From Amaranthus tricolor (Eukaryota > Streptophyta > Magnoliopsida > Caryophyllales > Amaranthaceae), in the NCBI RefSeq assembly GCF_026212465.1, contig NC_080053.1:5700787-5764786 (forward strand): a stretch of 64,000 nt of DNA. Direction: 5' to 3'. The notes under the pieces are model-generated. The model ran no database searches and was not told where the DNA came from. It worked only from the letters and a program-made list of their open reading frames with translations. Within the stretch, counting starts at the first letter, position 1. The number at the start of each line of letters is the position of its first letter. This document shows, in pieces, positions 1 through 12,300 of this stretch. A program made the position numbers and the translations under genes.

Positions 1-195
1 ATTTCGGGTGAAACATTTTAATTCTGTTCCTGTCTAATTTTAAAGAACAATTAATTAAGATTTTAATCTCCTTATTAGTTGTTAATCAGATGATTTTTGC
101 TGGTGGAAGTCTTAATTTAATCCCTTGCCAGTTATGCAGTAAGATCTTTGGATGGAGATGCTTATGATTCCAACAAAACACAGCAAAGGGGTTAG

Positions 196-225
196 AAAGG
201 CCCGGAATTCTTTTCCGGGGGCCTA
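196..225. other. GC-rich hairpin in each 3681-bp unit
   Basis: GGCCCGGAA and TTCCGGGGGCC form a short GC-rich stem, followed by CTACTCCGACGCCCAAGTTAG. It recurs at +3681, +7362, +11043 and +14724. It stands out in otherwise AT-rich DNA. Function unknown; it may be a transposon end or a 5'-leader remnant. Confidence 0.5.
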
Positions 226-607
226 CTCCGACGCCCAAGTTAGTACAGATCAATATATGGGTTGCCTAACAGGTCTTTCGAGGTGCACAGTGGCAACTAG
301 GAGGATAACTGTTTAGGGCTTATTTAGACGTGAGGTCTTTCGTAATAAATTATCACGATAAATGTCAATTAAATTTTTTTTTCTTTTTTCCGTTGCTCTG
401 AAAATCAATGTGAAATTCTGATATTCAGGTAAGATCGTTTGTATTTAATCACTTTGAATTCTTTGTACTTATCTGTTTCTCTAAGAAAATTAGTTTTTTT
501 TTTTTATTTATGGTGCTTTGGTGAGTAGTTATAGGTGATGATTGTGAAACAAACATTCCTTCTTCGACTCCTTAAGACATTCTCTGCATGCGCCACTCGC
601 CTTTTTA

Positions 608-742
608 GACGTGTCAATCCCTTAATTACAATCGAATACTTTATTTGTCTTTTGTGGCGTTTCTAATTTCTCCTTTCAACACGTGTCCCACTTCATAAAA
701 GTGATGCTTTATCGAAGGACATGTGTCCTCACATGCACGTGA
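608..742. promoter_or_regulatory. Cluster of ABRE/G-box motifs in each 3681-bp unit
   Basis: Within 135 bp there is one ACGTGTC (609-615) and two CACGTG G-boxes (680-685 and 736-741); the first G-box continues as CACGTGTC. These match the cores bound by plant bZIP/ABF and bHLH factors. The cluster is repeated in all five copies (+3681 steps), so the array carries about fifteen such sites. Whether it drives transcription cannot be told from sequence; no coding exon follows that I recognise. Confidence 0.4.
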
Positions 743-2260
743 GCTTCTTATGCACTAACCTTCTAAGCCTGTATGTAGAATCCTTCAATAACCCTGTCAG
801 ATAACTGTTCCCAGATAATTACTTATTAGCACGAAATCTTCCCAGATTCTGGCAGGTTTGATTTTCTTTGACTGTCTTTTTATTATAATAACATTTAATT
901 AATATTTTATACACACAGATTCGGTTTAAAATCGAGTTTATGTCCACATTAATTTTTATATAATTTTAAATTTAAATTTATTTTAAATTCAGGTCAAATT
1001 GAGTTCGGTTACAAAGTCGCGTTAACCAAAACGTGAGTGACATCTTGGTAGATAGTTTCCTCACATTTAAAATAAGGCATAGTACCCAAATAAATAAATC
1101 TTTTTTTTCTCCTCCAGATTCCAGTCTCCAAATATATAAAGAATTACTAAAATAATAGTGGTTACAAATGGGGACAGTGTCCTCAATCCTGAGGCCGAGA
1201 ATTAATCTCACCTTAAGACCCTTCAATCACTCCTAAGTCCTAAATGAATCAATACCATTAACATATATACATAATCCTTTGTAAATAATACTCATTTTAT
1301 TATACTCTAAAAGCTTGGGATTTGGGATATATTTCTGAGAATTAATCCCCTGTTTTCCTTGTTTGTAAGTACAAGTCTGCCCAGATTCGGCCAAGTACCG
1401 AAGCGAGCGCCACCCGCATCCGCACATTGGGGCCGTGGGTAAGCCAAGGTATAAGCTAGTGAAGCTCGGAAGAAAAGACTCCTCATCGGCTGGAATTGGC
1501 AGTTAATTGGAAATGAAATGCCTCCCATTTTCAAGACATAAATTGGCGGCATATTTTTACCAATTTTGGTTTTTTGGGTTGGTTGAATCCCTTTCACACT
1601 TGCGTTTCTCAGCGTATTTTGTTGGCTTCTTGGGCTGGCTTGGTGGGTTTTTAGTACACTTCTTAATTGGTGAATTGTGGAAGCTTTGTGAATTATCTCG
1701 TGCATTGAGATGCCCGAAAACGAAGGGAATTATTATTTGTCGCCACCTGTTTCATTTTATCGCCACCCCCCCTTCTAACAAAATTACCATATTACCCCTA
1801 GATTTAAAAAAATTACAAAAATGCCACTTAAGTTAAAAAATGTTTAAGAAATGTAAATGGCACTTAATAACATTGTTATCGCTTAATGACATTATTATCG
1901 GAATTATATATATATTGAATTTTCAGAGGCTTTATGGTAGTATATTCGAATTCAAACACGATACCTTCTCTCTAAAAACTCTCTAGAAACAATACGTAAA
2001 GTTAAACAAGCTAGTACTCTAGATCGAACATCAATGTCTATAAATGGTGTTGTTTTATTCATTTGGAAACATACAATTTTGATTCGAATCTCTCTTCTTT
2101 TATTCACTTACGTAAGAGTGGTATTTGCTACACACCTCAAGTAGTGAGTATACATTATTTTTTGTGGTGTGTTAACCTTGGAAAAGTCCCCTCTATTTAC
2201 ATGTGGACTAGTTAGGAAATAATTTTCTTAATTCAACGACAAGTTCGTATCACACTATAT

Positions 2261-2346
2261 ATTTCTTTATCAAACACATGTTAAACACAATTATAAATAT
2301 ATTTCTTTATCAAACACATGTTAAACACAATTATAAATATATTTCT
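2261..2346. repeat. Doubled 40-bp direct repeat inside the unit
   Basis: Positions 2261-2300 are repeated exactly at 2301-2340, and the first six bases of a third copy follow. The same doublet occurs in each later full unit (about 5942, 9623 and 13304), so the duplication predates amplification of the 3681-bp unit. Confidence 0.9.
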
Positions 2347-2651
2347 CATATACAAATATTATACATATTATTAATACTAATATGTATTAATGATTGTAAT
2401 AAGAAAACTATGAAAAAACCTTAAATAAATCTATATTTCCAACATATTGTTGTTATATTTCTTATCTCTATGTCAGTCATATTGTTACATACTTGAAGTT
2501 TCAAACAACAAAAGTAGTACACATCAACAAAGGAGTATTTAGTTGGCATTATTACTCGATTCCTTAATCCACATGTAGCAACTAGCAAGTCAAATCAAAA
2601 TGTGAGTGAGTGACACTACAATGTGTGGAGCAAGTACAATACATTAGATAA

Positions 2652-2903
2652 TAATTCCTTCTTATATTATACTTGTTATATTTGACTTTTTACGTAACTC
2701 AATGTGCTACTTATATATTAAACTATATACATCTAAAAATTATAAAAACTTAATATTATGAAAGTATACGATTAGACGATTCAAACAAGATCCCCATTTG
2801 ACTATATTTTATCTTACATATTAGCCGCAATATATAAAATAAGTTTGAACGATAAATTTGTTAAAACCCGTTATGTAGTGAGTATTTCATAACGGAGGAA
2901 GTA
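2652..2903. mobile_element. Stowaway-like MITE inside the unit
   Basis: The core (about 2773-2810, with the AGACGATTCAAACAAGAT motif) matches the cores of the elements at 32690, 44626 and 59325. The right end, ACGGAGGAAG followed by TA, is a typical Stowaway terminus; the left end is more degraded. Present in each full unit at +3681 spacing. Confidence 0.6.
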
Positions 2904-2906
2904 CTA

Positions 2907-3385
2907 CTTACTCTTCGTTCCTTAAAATTCTCATAAAAAATATTAACGGAATTTAAGAAAAATATAATCTTTTAGATAATGGATATATTATTTAATTGGA
3001 TAATAAATTTGATGGAAGAAAAGTGAAAACCATAAACTTAAAAAAATATTGAAAGAAAGTTAGTGGAAACAAAATACGGGACTACAACTAATTAAAAAAT
3101 ATTTTTATAAAATTAGTGGAAAATAAGTGGTCACCATAAATAATATAAAATTATTAAAATGGAATTAATTGAAGATATGTAGAACCATAAGAAATATAAC
3201 AATGTTAGAATGGAATAAGTGAAAAATATGTAGGGATCATAAACGTTATTAAAATATAAAAATAAGGATAAATAAGGTTATTTTTGTTCAAAATTTGTGA
3301 TATAAATAGAAATATTTTTATAAGAACAACAAATAAAACATTAAAAATGAAAAATGAAAACTACTTTAAAGAACGGATGAAGTAT
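2907..3385. mobile_element. Second Stowaway-type MITE inside the unit
   Basis: The left end (TACTCTTCGTTCCTTAAA) and the reverse complement of the right end (TACTTCATCCGTTCTTTAAA) form imperfect inverted repeats. The interior is A-rich, with a GTAGGGA...AAGGATAA...TTTTGT core shared with the element near 17459. It lies almost directly next to the MITE ending at 2903 and is carried in each full unit. Confidence 0.6.
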
Positions 3386-6300
3386 AATATTAGAAAGATA
3401 AATTTCAGCGAATCAAAAAAAAAGATTAAAAAGTGAGATGTATGGAAAATAGAAAAACGCATAGATAAAATAAAAAAATAAATTTATATATAAATTAATT
3501 CAAAAATAACAATAAATTAAAAAAAATGTAAAATCGTATAAAAACACATCAAAATAGAACTAGCAAACTTGTGGTTACTAATAAAGTACGACAGATGTTG
3601 TGAAATCAAAAGGAGAATAAACTATTGTACACGCAGTTAAGAGTTAAAAGACTAGAAGTGTTTATTTGGGTTATTGGGTTGATTTCGGGTGAAACATTTT
3701 AATTCTGTTCCTGTCTAATTTTAAAGAACAATTAATTAAGATTTTAATCTCCTTATTAGTTGTTAATCAGATGATTTTTGCTGGTGAAAGTCTTAATTTA
3801 ATCCCTTGCCAGTTATGCAGTAAGATCTTTGGATGGAGATGCTTATGATTCCAACAAAACACAGCAAAGGGGTTAGAAAGGCCCGGAATTCTTTTCCGGG
3901 GGCCTACTCCGACGCCCAAGTTAGTACAGATCAATATATGGGTTGCCTAACAGGTCTTTCGAGGTGCACAGTGGCAACTAGGAGGATAACTGTTTAGGGC
4001 TTATTTAGACGTGAGGTCTTTCGTAATAAATTATCACGATAAATGTCAATTAAATTTTTTTTTCTTTTTTCCGTTGCTCTGAAAATCAATGTGAAATTCT
4101 GATATTCAGGTAAGATCGTTTGTATTTAATCACTTTGAATTCTTTGTACTTATCTGTTTCTCTAAGAAAATTAGTTTTTTTTTTTTATTTATGGTGCTTT
4201 GGTGAGTAGTTATAGGTGATGATTGTGAAACAAACATTCCTTCTTCGACTCCTTAAGACATTCTCTGCATGCGCCACTCGCCTTTTTAGACGTGTCAATC
4301 CCTTAATTACAATCGAATACTTTATTTGTCTTTTGTGGCGTTTCTAATTTCTCCTTTCAACACGTGTCCCACTTCATAAAAGTGATGCTTTATCGAAGGA
4401 CATGTGTCCTCACATGCACGTGAGCTTCTTATGCACTAACCTTCTAAGCCTGTATGTAGAATCCTTCAATAACCCTGTCAGATAACTGTTCCCAGATAAT
4501 TACTTATTAGCACGAAATCTTCCCAGATTCTGGCAGGTTTGATTTTCTTTGACTGTCTTTTTATTATAATAACATTTAATTAATATTTTATACACACAGA
4601 TTCGGTTTAAAATCGAGTTTATGTCCACATTAATTTTTATATAATTTTAAATTTAAATTTATTTTAAATTCAGGTCAAATTGAGTTCGGTTACAAAGTCG
4701 CGTTAACCAAAACGTGAGTGACATCTTGGTAGATAGTTTCCTCACATTTAAAATAAGGCATAGTACCCAAATAAATAAATCTTTTTTTTCTCCTCCAGAT
4801 TCCAGTCTCCAAATATATAAAGAATTACTAAAATAATAGTGGTTACAAATGGGGACAGTGTCCTCAATCCTGAGGCCGAGAATTAATCTCACCTTAAGAC
4901 CCTTCAATCACTCCTAAGTCCTAAATGAATCAATACCATTAACATATATACATAATCCTTTGTAAATAATACTCATTTTATTATACTCTAAAAGCTTGGG
5001 ATTTGGGATATATTTCTGAGAATTAATCCCCTGTTTTCCTTGTTTGTAAGTACAAGTCTGCCCAGATTCGGCCAAGTACCGAAGCGAGCGCCACCCGCAT
5101 CCGCACATTGGGGCCGTGGGTAAGCCAAGGTATAAGCTAGTGAAGCTCGGAAGAAAAGACTCCTCATCGGCTGGAATTGGCAGTTAATTGGAAATGAAAT
5201 GCCTCCCATTTTCAAGACATAAATTGGCGGCATATTTTTACCAATTTTGGTTTTTTGGGTTGGTTGAATCCCTTTCACACTTGCGTTTCTCAGCGTATTT
5301 TGTTGGCTTCTTGGGCTGGCTTGGTGGGTTTTTAGTACACTTCTTAATTGGTGAATTGTGGAAGCTTTGTGAATTATCTCGTGCATTGAGATGCCCGAAA
5401 ACGAAGGGAATTATTATTTGTCGCCACCTGTTTCATTTTATCGCCACCCCCCCTTCTAACAAAATTACCATATTACCCCTAGATTTAAAAAAATTACAAA
5501 AATGCCACTTAAGTTAAAAAATGTTTAAGAAATGTAAATGGCACTTAATAACATTGTTATCGCTTAATGACATTATTATCGGAATTATATATATATTGAA
5601 TTTTCAGAGGCTTTATGGTAGTATATTCGAATTCAAACACGATACCTTCTCTCTAAAAACTCTCTAGAAACAATACGTAAAGTTAAACAAGCTAGTACTC
5701 TAGATCGAACATCAATGTCTATAAATGGTGTTGTTTTATTCATTTGGAAACATACAATTTTGATTCGAATCTCTCTTCTTTTATTCACTTACGTAAGAGT
5801 GGTATTTGCTACACACCTCAAGTAGTGAGTATACATTATTTTTTGTGGTGTGTTAACCTTGGAAAAGTCCCCTCTATTTACATGTGGACTAGTTAGGAAA
5901 TAATTTTCTTAATTCAACGACAAGTTCGTATCACACTATATATTTCTTTATCAAACACATGTTAAACACAATTATAAATATATTTCTTTATCAAACACAT
6001 GTTAAACACAATTATAAATATATTTCTCATATACAAATATTATACATATTATTAATACTAATATGTATTAATGATTGTAATAAGAAAACTATGAAAAAAC
6101 CTTAAATAAATCTATATTTCCAACATATTGTTGTTATATTTCTTATCTCTATGTCAGTCATATTGTTACATACTTGAAGTTTCAAACAACAAAAGTAGTA
6201 CACATCAACAAAGGAGTATTTAGTTGGCATTATTACTCGATTCCTTAATCCACATGTAGCAACTAGCAAGTCAAATCAAAATGTGAGTGAGTGACACTAC

Positions 6301-9300
6301 AATGTGTGGAGCAAGTACAATACATTAGATAATAATTCCTTCTTATATTATACTTGTTATATTTGACTTTTTACGTAACTCAATGTGCTACTTATATATT
6401 AAACTATATACATCTAAAAATTATAAAAACTTAATATTATGAAAGTATACGATTAGACGATTCAAACAAGATCCCCATTTGACTATATTTTATCTTACAT
6501 ATTAGCCGCAATATATAAAATAAGTTTGAACGATAAATTTGTTAAAACCCGTTATGTAGTGAGTATTTCATAACGGAGGAAGTACTACTTACTCTTCGTT
6601 CCTTAAAATTCTCATAAAAAATATTAACGGAATTTAAGAAAAATATAATCTTTTAGATAATGGATATATTATTTAATTGGATAATAAATTTGATGGAAGA
6701 AAAGTGAAAACCATAAACTTAAAAAAATATTGAAAGAAAGTTAGTGGAAACAAAATACGGGACTACAACTAATTAAAAAATATTTTTATAAAATTAGTGG
6801 AAAATAAGTGGTCACCATAAATAATATAAAATTATTAAAATGGAATTAATTGAAGATATGTAGAACCATAAGAAATATAACAATGTTAGAATGGAATAAG
6901 TGAAAAATATGTAGGGATCATAAACGTTATTAAAATATAAAAATAAGGATAAATAAGGTTATTTTTGTTCAAAATTTGTGATATAAATAGAAATATTTTT
7001 ATAAGAACAACAAATAAAACATTAAAAATGAAAAATGAAAACTACTTTAAAGAACGGATGAAGTATAATATTAGAAAGATAAATTTCAGCGAATCAAAAA
7101 AAAAGATTAAAAAGTGAGATGTATGGAAAATAGAAAAACGCATAGATAAAATAAAAAAATAAATTTATATATAAATTAATTCAAAAATAACAATAAATTA
7201 AAAAAAATGTAAAATCGTATAAAAACACATCAAAATAGAACTAGCAAACTTGTGGTTACTAATAAAGTACGACAGATGTTGTGAAATCAAAAGGAGAATA
7301 AACTATTGTACACGCAGTTAAGAGTTAAAAGACTAGAAGTGTTTATTTGGGTTATTGGGTTGATTTCGGGTGAAACATTTTAATTCTGTTCCTGTCTAAT
7401 TTTAAAGAACAATTAATTAAGATTTTAATCTCCTTATTAGTTGTTAATCAGATGATTTTTGCTGGTGGAAGTCTTAATTTAATCCCTTGCCAGTTATGCA
7501 GTAAGATCTTTGGATGGAGATGCTTATGATTCCAACAAAACACAGCAAAGGGGTTAGAAAGGCCCGGAATTCTTTTCCGGGGGCCTACTCCGACGCCCAA
7601 GTTAGTACAGATCAATATATGGGTTGCCTAACAGGTCTTTCGAGGTGCACAGTGGCAACTAGGAGGATAACTGTTTAGGGCTTATTTAGACGTGAGGTCT
7701 TTCGTAATAAATTATCACGATAAATGTCAATTAAATTTTTTTTTCTTTTTTCCGTTGCTCTGAAAATCAATGTGAAATTCTGATATTCAGGTAAGATCGT
7801 TTGTATTTAATCACTTTGAATTCTTTGTACTTATCTGTTTCTCTAAGAAAATTAGTTTTTTTTTTTTATTTATGGTGCTTTGGTGAGTAGTTATAGGTGA
7901 TGATTGTGAAACAAACATTCCTTCTTCGACTCCTTAAGACATTCTCTGCATGCGCCACTCGCCTTTTTAGACGTGTCAATCCCTTAATTACAATCGAATA
8001 CTTTATTTGTCTTTTGTGGCGTTTCTAATTTCTCCTTTCAACACGTGTCCCACTTCATAAAAGTGATGCTTTATCGAAGGACATGTGTCCTCACATGCAC
8101 GTGAGCTTCTTATGCACTAACCTTCTAAGCCTGTATGTAGAATCCTTCAATAACCCTGTCAGATAACTGTTCCCAGATAATTACTTATTAGCACGAAATC
8201 TTCCCAGATTCTGGCAGGTTTGATTTTCTTTGACTGTCTTTTTATTATAATAACATTTAATTAATATTTTATACACACAGATTCGGTTTAAAATCGAGTT
8301 TATGTCCACATTAATTTTTATATAATTTTAAATTTAAATTTATTTTAAATTCAGGTCAAATTGAGTTCGGTTACAAAGTCGCGTTAACCAAAACGTGAGT
8401 GACATCTTGGTAGATAGTTTCCTCACATTTAAAATAAGGCATAGTACCCAAATAAATAAATCTTTTTTTTCTCCTCCAGATTCCAGTCTCCAAATATATA
8501 AAGAATTACTAAAATAATAGTGGTTACAAATGGGGACAGTGTCCTCAATCCTGAGGCCGAGAATTAATCTCACCTTAAGACCCTTCAATCACTCCTAAGT
8601 CCTAAATGAATCAATACCATTAACATATATACATAATCCTTTGTAAATAATACTCATTTTATTATACTCTAAAAGCTTGGGATTTGGGATATATTTCTGA
8701 GAATTAATCCCCTGTTTTCCTTGTTTGTAAGTACAAGTCTGCCCAGATTCGGCCAAGTACCGAAGCGAGCGCCACCCGCATCCGCACATTGGGGCCGTGG
8801 GTAAGCCAAGGTATAAGCTAGTGAAGCTCGGAAGAAAAGACTCCTCATCGGCTGGAATTGGCAGTTAATTGGAAATGAAATGCCTCCCATTTTCAAGACA
8901 TAAATTGGCGGCATATTTTTACCAATTTTGGTTTTTTGGGTTGGTTGAATCCCTTTCACACTTGCGTTTCTCAGCGTATTTTGTTGGCTTCTTGGGCTGG
9001 CTTGGTGGGTTTTTAGTACACTTCTTAATTGGTGAATTGTGGAAGCTTTGTGAATTATCTCGTGCATTGAGATGCCCGAAAACGAAGGGAATTATTATTT
9101 GTCGCCACCTGTTTCATTTTATCGCCACCCCCCCTTCTAACAAAATTACCATATTACCCCTAGATTTAAAAAAATTACAAAAATGCCACTTAAGTTAAAA
9201 AATGTTTAAGAAATGTAAATGGCACTTAATAACATTGTTATCGCTTAATGACATTATTATCGGAATTATATATATATTGAATTTTCAGAGGCTTTATGGT

Positions 9301-12300
9301 AGTATATTCGAATTCAAACACGATACCTTCTCTCTAAAAACTCTCTAGAAACAATACGTAAAGTTAAACAAGCTAGTACTCTAGATCGAACATCAATGTC
9401 TATAAATGGTGTTGTTTTATTCATTTGGAAACATACAATTTTGATTCGAATCTCTCTTCTTTTATTCACTTACGTAAGAGTGGTATTTGCTACACACCTC
9501 AAGTAGTGAGTATACATTATTTTTTGTGGTGTGTTAACCTTGGAAAAGTCCCCTCTATTTACATGTGGACTAGTTAGGAAATAATTTTCTTAATTCAACG
9601 ACAAGTTCGTATCACACTATATATTTCTTTATCAAACACATGTTAAACACAATTATAAATATATTTCTTTATCAAACACATGTTAAACACAATTATAAAT
9701 ATATTTCTCATATACAAATATTATACATATTATTAATACTAATATGTATTAATGATTGTAATAAGAAAACTATGAAAAAACCTTAAATAAATCTATATTT
9801 CCAACATATTGTTGTTATATTTCTTATCTCTATGTCAGTCATATTGTTACATACTTGAAGTTTCAAACAACAAAAGTAGTACACATCAACAAAGGAGTAT
9901 TTAGTTGGCATTATTACTCGATTCCTTAATCCACATGTAGCAACTAGCAAGTCAAATCAAAATGTGAGTGAGTGACACTACAATGTGTGGAGCAAGTACA
10001 ATACATTAGATAATAATTCCTTCTTATATTATACTTGTTATATTTGACTTTTTACGTAACTCAATGTGCTACTTATATATTAAACTATATACATCTAAAA
10101 ATTATAAAAACTTAATATTATGAAAGTATACGATTAGACGATTCAAACAAGATCCCCATTTGACTATATTTTATCTTACATATTAGCCGCAATATATAAA
10201 ATAAGTTTGAACGATAAATTTGTTAAAACCCGTTATGTAGTGAGTATTTCATAACGGAGGAAGTACTACTTACTCTTCGTTCCTTAAAATTCTCATAAAA
10301 AATATTAACGGAATTTAAGAAAAATATAATCTTTTAGATAATGGATATATTATTTAATTGGATAATAAATTTGATGGAAGAAAAGTGAAAACCATAAACT
10401 TAAAAAAATATTGAAAGAAAGTTAGTGGAAACAAAATACGGGACTACAACTAATTAAAAAATATTTTTATAAAATTAGTGGAAAATAAGTGGTCACCATA
10501 AATAATATAAAATTATTAAAATGGAATTAATTGAAGATATGTAGAACCATAAGAAATATAACAATGTTAGAATGGAATAAGTGAAAAATATGTAGGGATC
10601 ATAAACGTTATTAAAATATAAAAATAAGGATAAATAAGGTTATTTTTGTTCAAAATTTGTGATATAAATAGAAATATTTTTATAAGAACAACAAATAAAA
10701 CATTAAAAATGAAAAATGAAAACTACTTTAAAGAACGGATGAAGTATAATATTAGAAAGATAAATTTCAGCGAATCAAAAAAAAAGATTAAAAAGTGAGA
10801 TGTATGGAAAATAGAAAAACGCATAGATAAAATAAAAAAATAAATTTATATATAAATTAATTCAAAAATAACAATAAATTAAAAAAAATGTAAAATCGTA
10901 TAAAAACACATCAAAATAGAACTAGCAAACTTGTGGTTACTAATAAAGTACGACAGATGTTGTGAAATCAAAAGGAGAATAAACTATTGTACACGCAGTT
11001 AAGAGTTAAAAGACTAGAAGTGTTTATTTGGGTTATTGGGTTGATTTCGGGTGAAACATTTTAATTCTGTTCCTGTCTAATTTTAAAGAACAATTAATTA
11101 AGATTTTAATCTCCTTATTAGTTGTTAATCAGATGATTTTTGCTGGTGAAAGTCTTAATTTAATCCCTTGCCAGTTATGCAGTAAGATCTTTGGATGGAG
11201 ATGCTTATGATTCCAACAAAACACAGCAAAGGGGTTAGAAAGGCCCGGAATTCTTTTCCGGGGGCCTACTCCGACGCCCAAGTTAGTACAGATCAATATA
11301 TGGGTTGCCTAACAGGTCTTTCGAGGTGCACAGTGGCAACTAGGAGGATAACTGTTTAGGGCTTATTTAGACGTGAGGTCTTTCGTAATAAATTATCACG
11401 ATAAATGTCAATTAAATTTTTTTTTCTTTTTTCCGTTGCTCTGAAAATCAATGTGAAATTCTGATATTCAGGTAAGATCGTTTGTATTTAATCACTTTGA
11501 ATTCTTTGTACTTATCTGTTTCTCTAAGAAAATTAGTTTTTTTTTTTTATTTATGGTGCTTTGGTGAGTAGTTATAGGTGATGATTGTGAAACAAACATT
11601 CCTTCTTCGACTCCTTAAGACATTCTCTGCATGCGCCACTCGCCTTTTTAGACGTGTCAATCCCTTAATTACAATCGAATACTTTATTTGTCTTTTGTGG
11701 CGTTTCTAATTTCTCCTTTCAACACGTGTCCCACTTCATAAAAGTGATGCTTTATCGAAGGACATGTGTCCTCACATGCACGTGAGCTTCTTATGCACTA
11801 ACCTTCTAAGCCTGTATGTAGAATCCTTCAATAACCCTGTCAGATAACTGTTCCCAGATAATTACTTATTAGCACGAAATCTTCCCAGATTCTGGCAGGT
11901 TTGATTTTCTTTGACTGTCTTTTTATTATAATAACATTTAATTAATATTTTATACACACAGATTCGGTTTAAAATCGAGTTTATGTCCACATTAATTTTT
12001 ATATAATTTTAAATTTAAATTTATTTTAAATTCAGGTCAAATTGAGTTCGGTTACAAAGTCGCGTTAACCAAAACGTGAGTGACATCTTGGTAGATAGTT
12101 TCCTCACATTTAAAATAAGGCATAGTACCCAAATAAATAAATCTTTTTTTTCTCCTCCAGATTCCAGTCTCCAAATATATAAAGAATTACTAAAATAATA
12201 GTGGTTACAAATGGGGACAGTGTCCTCAATCCTGAGGCCGAGAATTAATCTCACCTTAAGACCCTTCAATCACTCCTAAGTCCTAAATGAATCAATACCA

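Noticed and set aside
978..1836. ORFs of 64-132 codons in each 3681-bp unit, on both strands and overlapping
   Set aside because: They overlap each other on opposite strands, have no recognisable domain, and persist only because the units are near-identical. The plus-strand 109-codon frame is changed by the breakpoint in the last copy.
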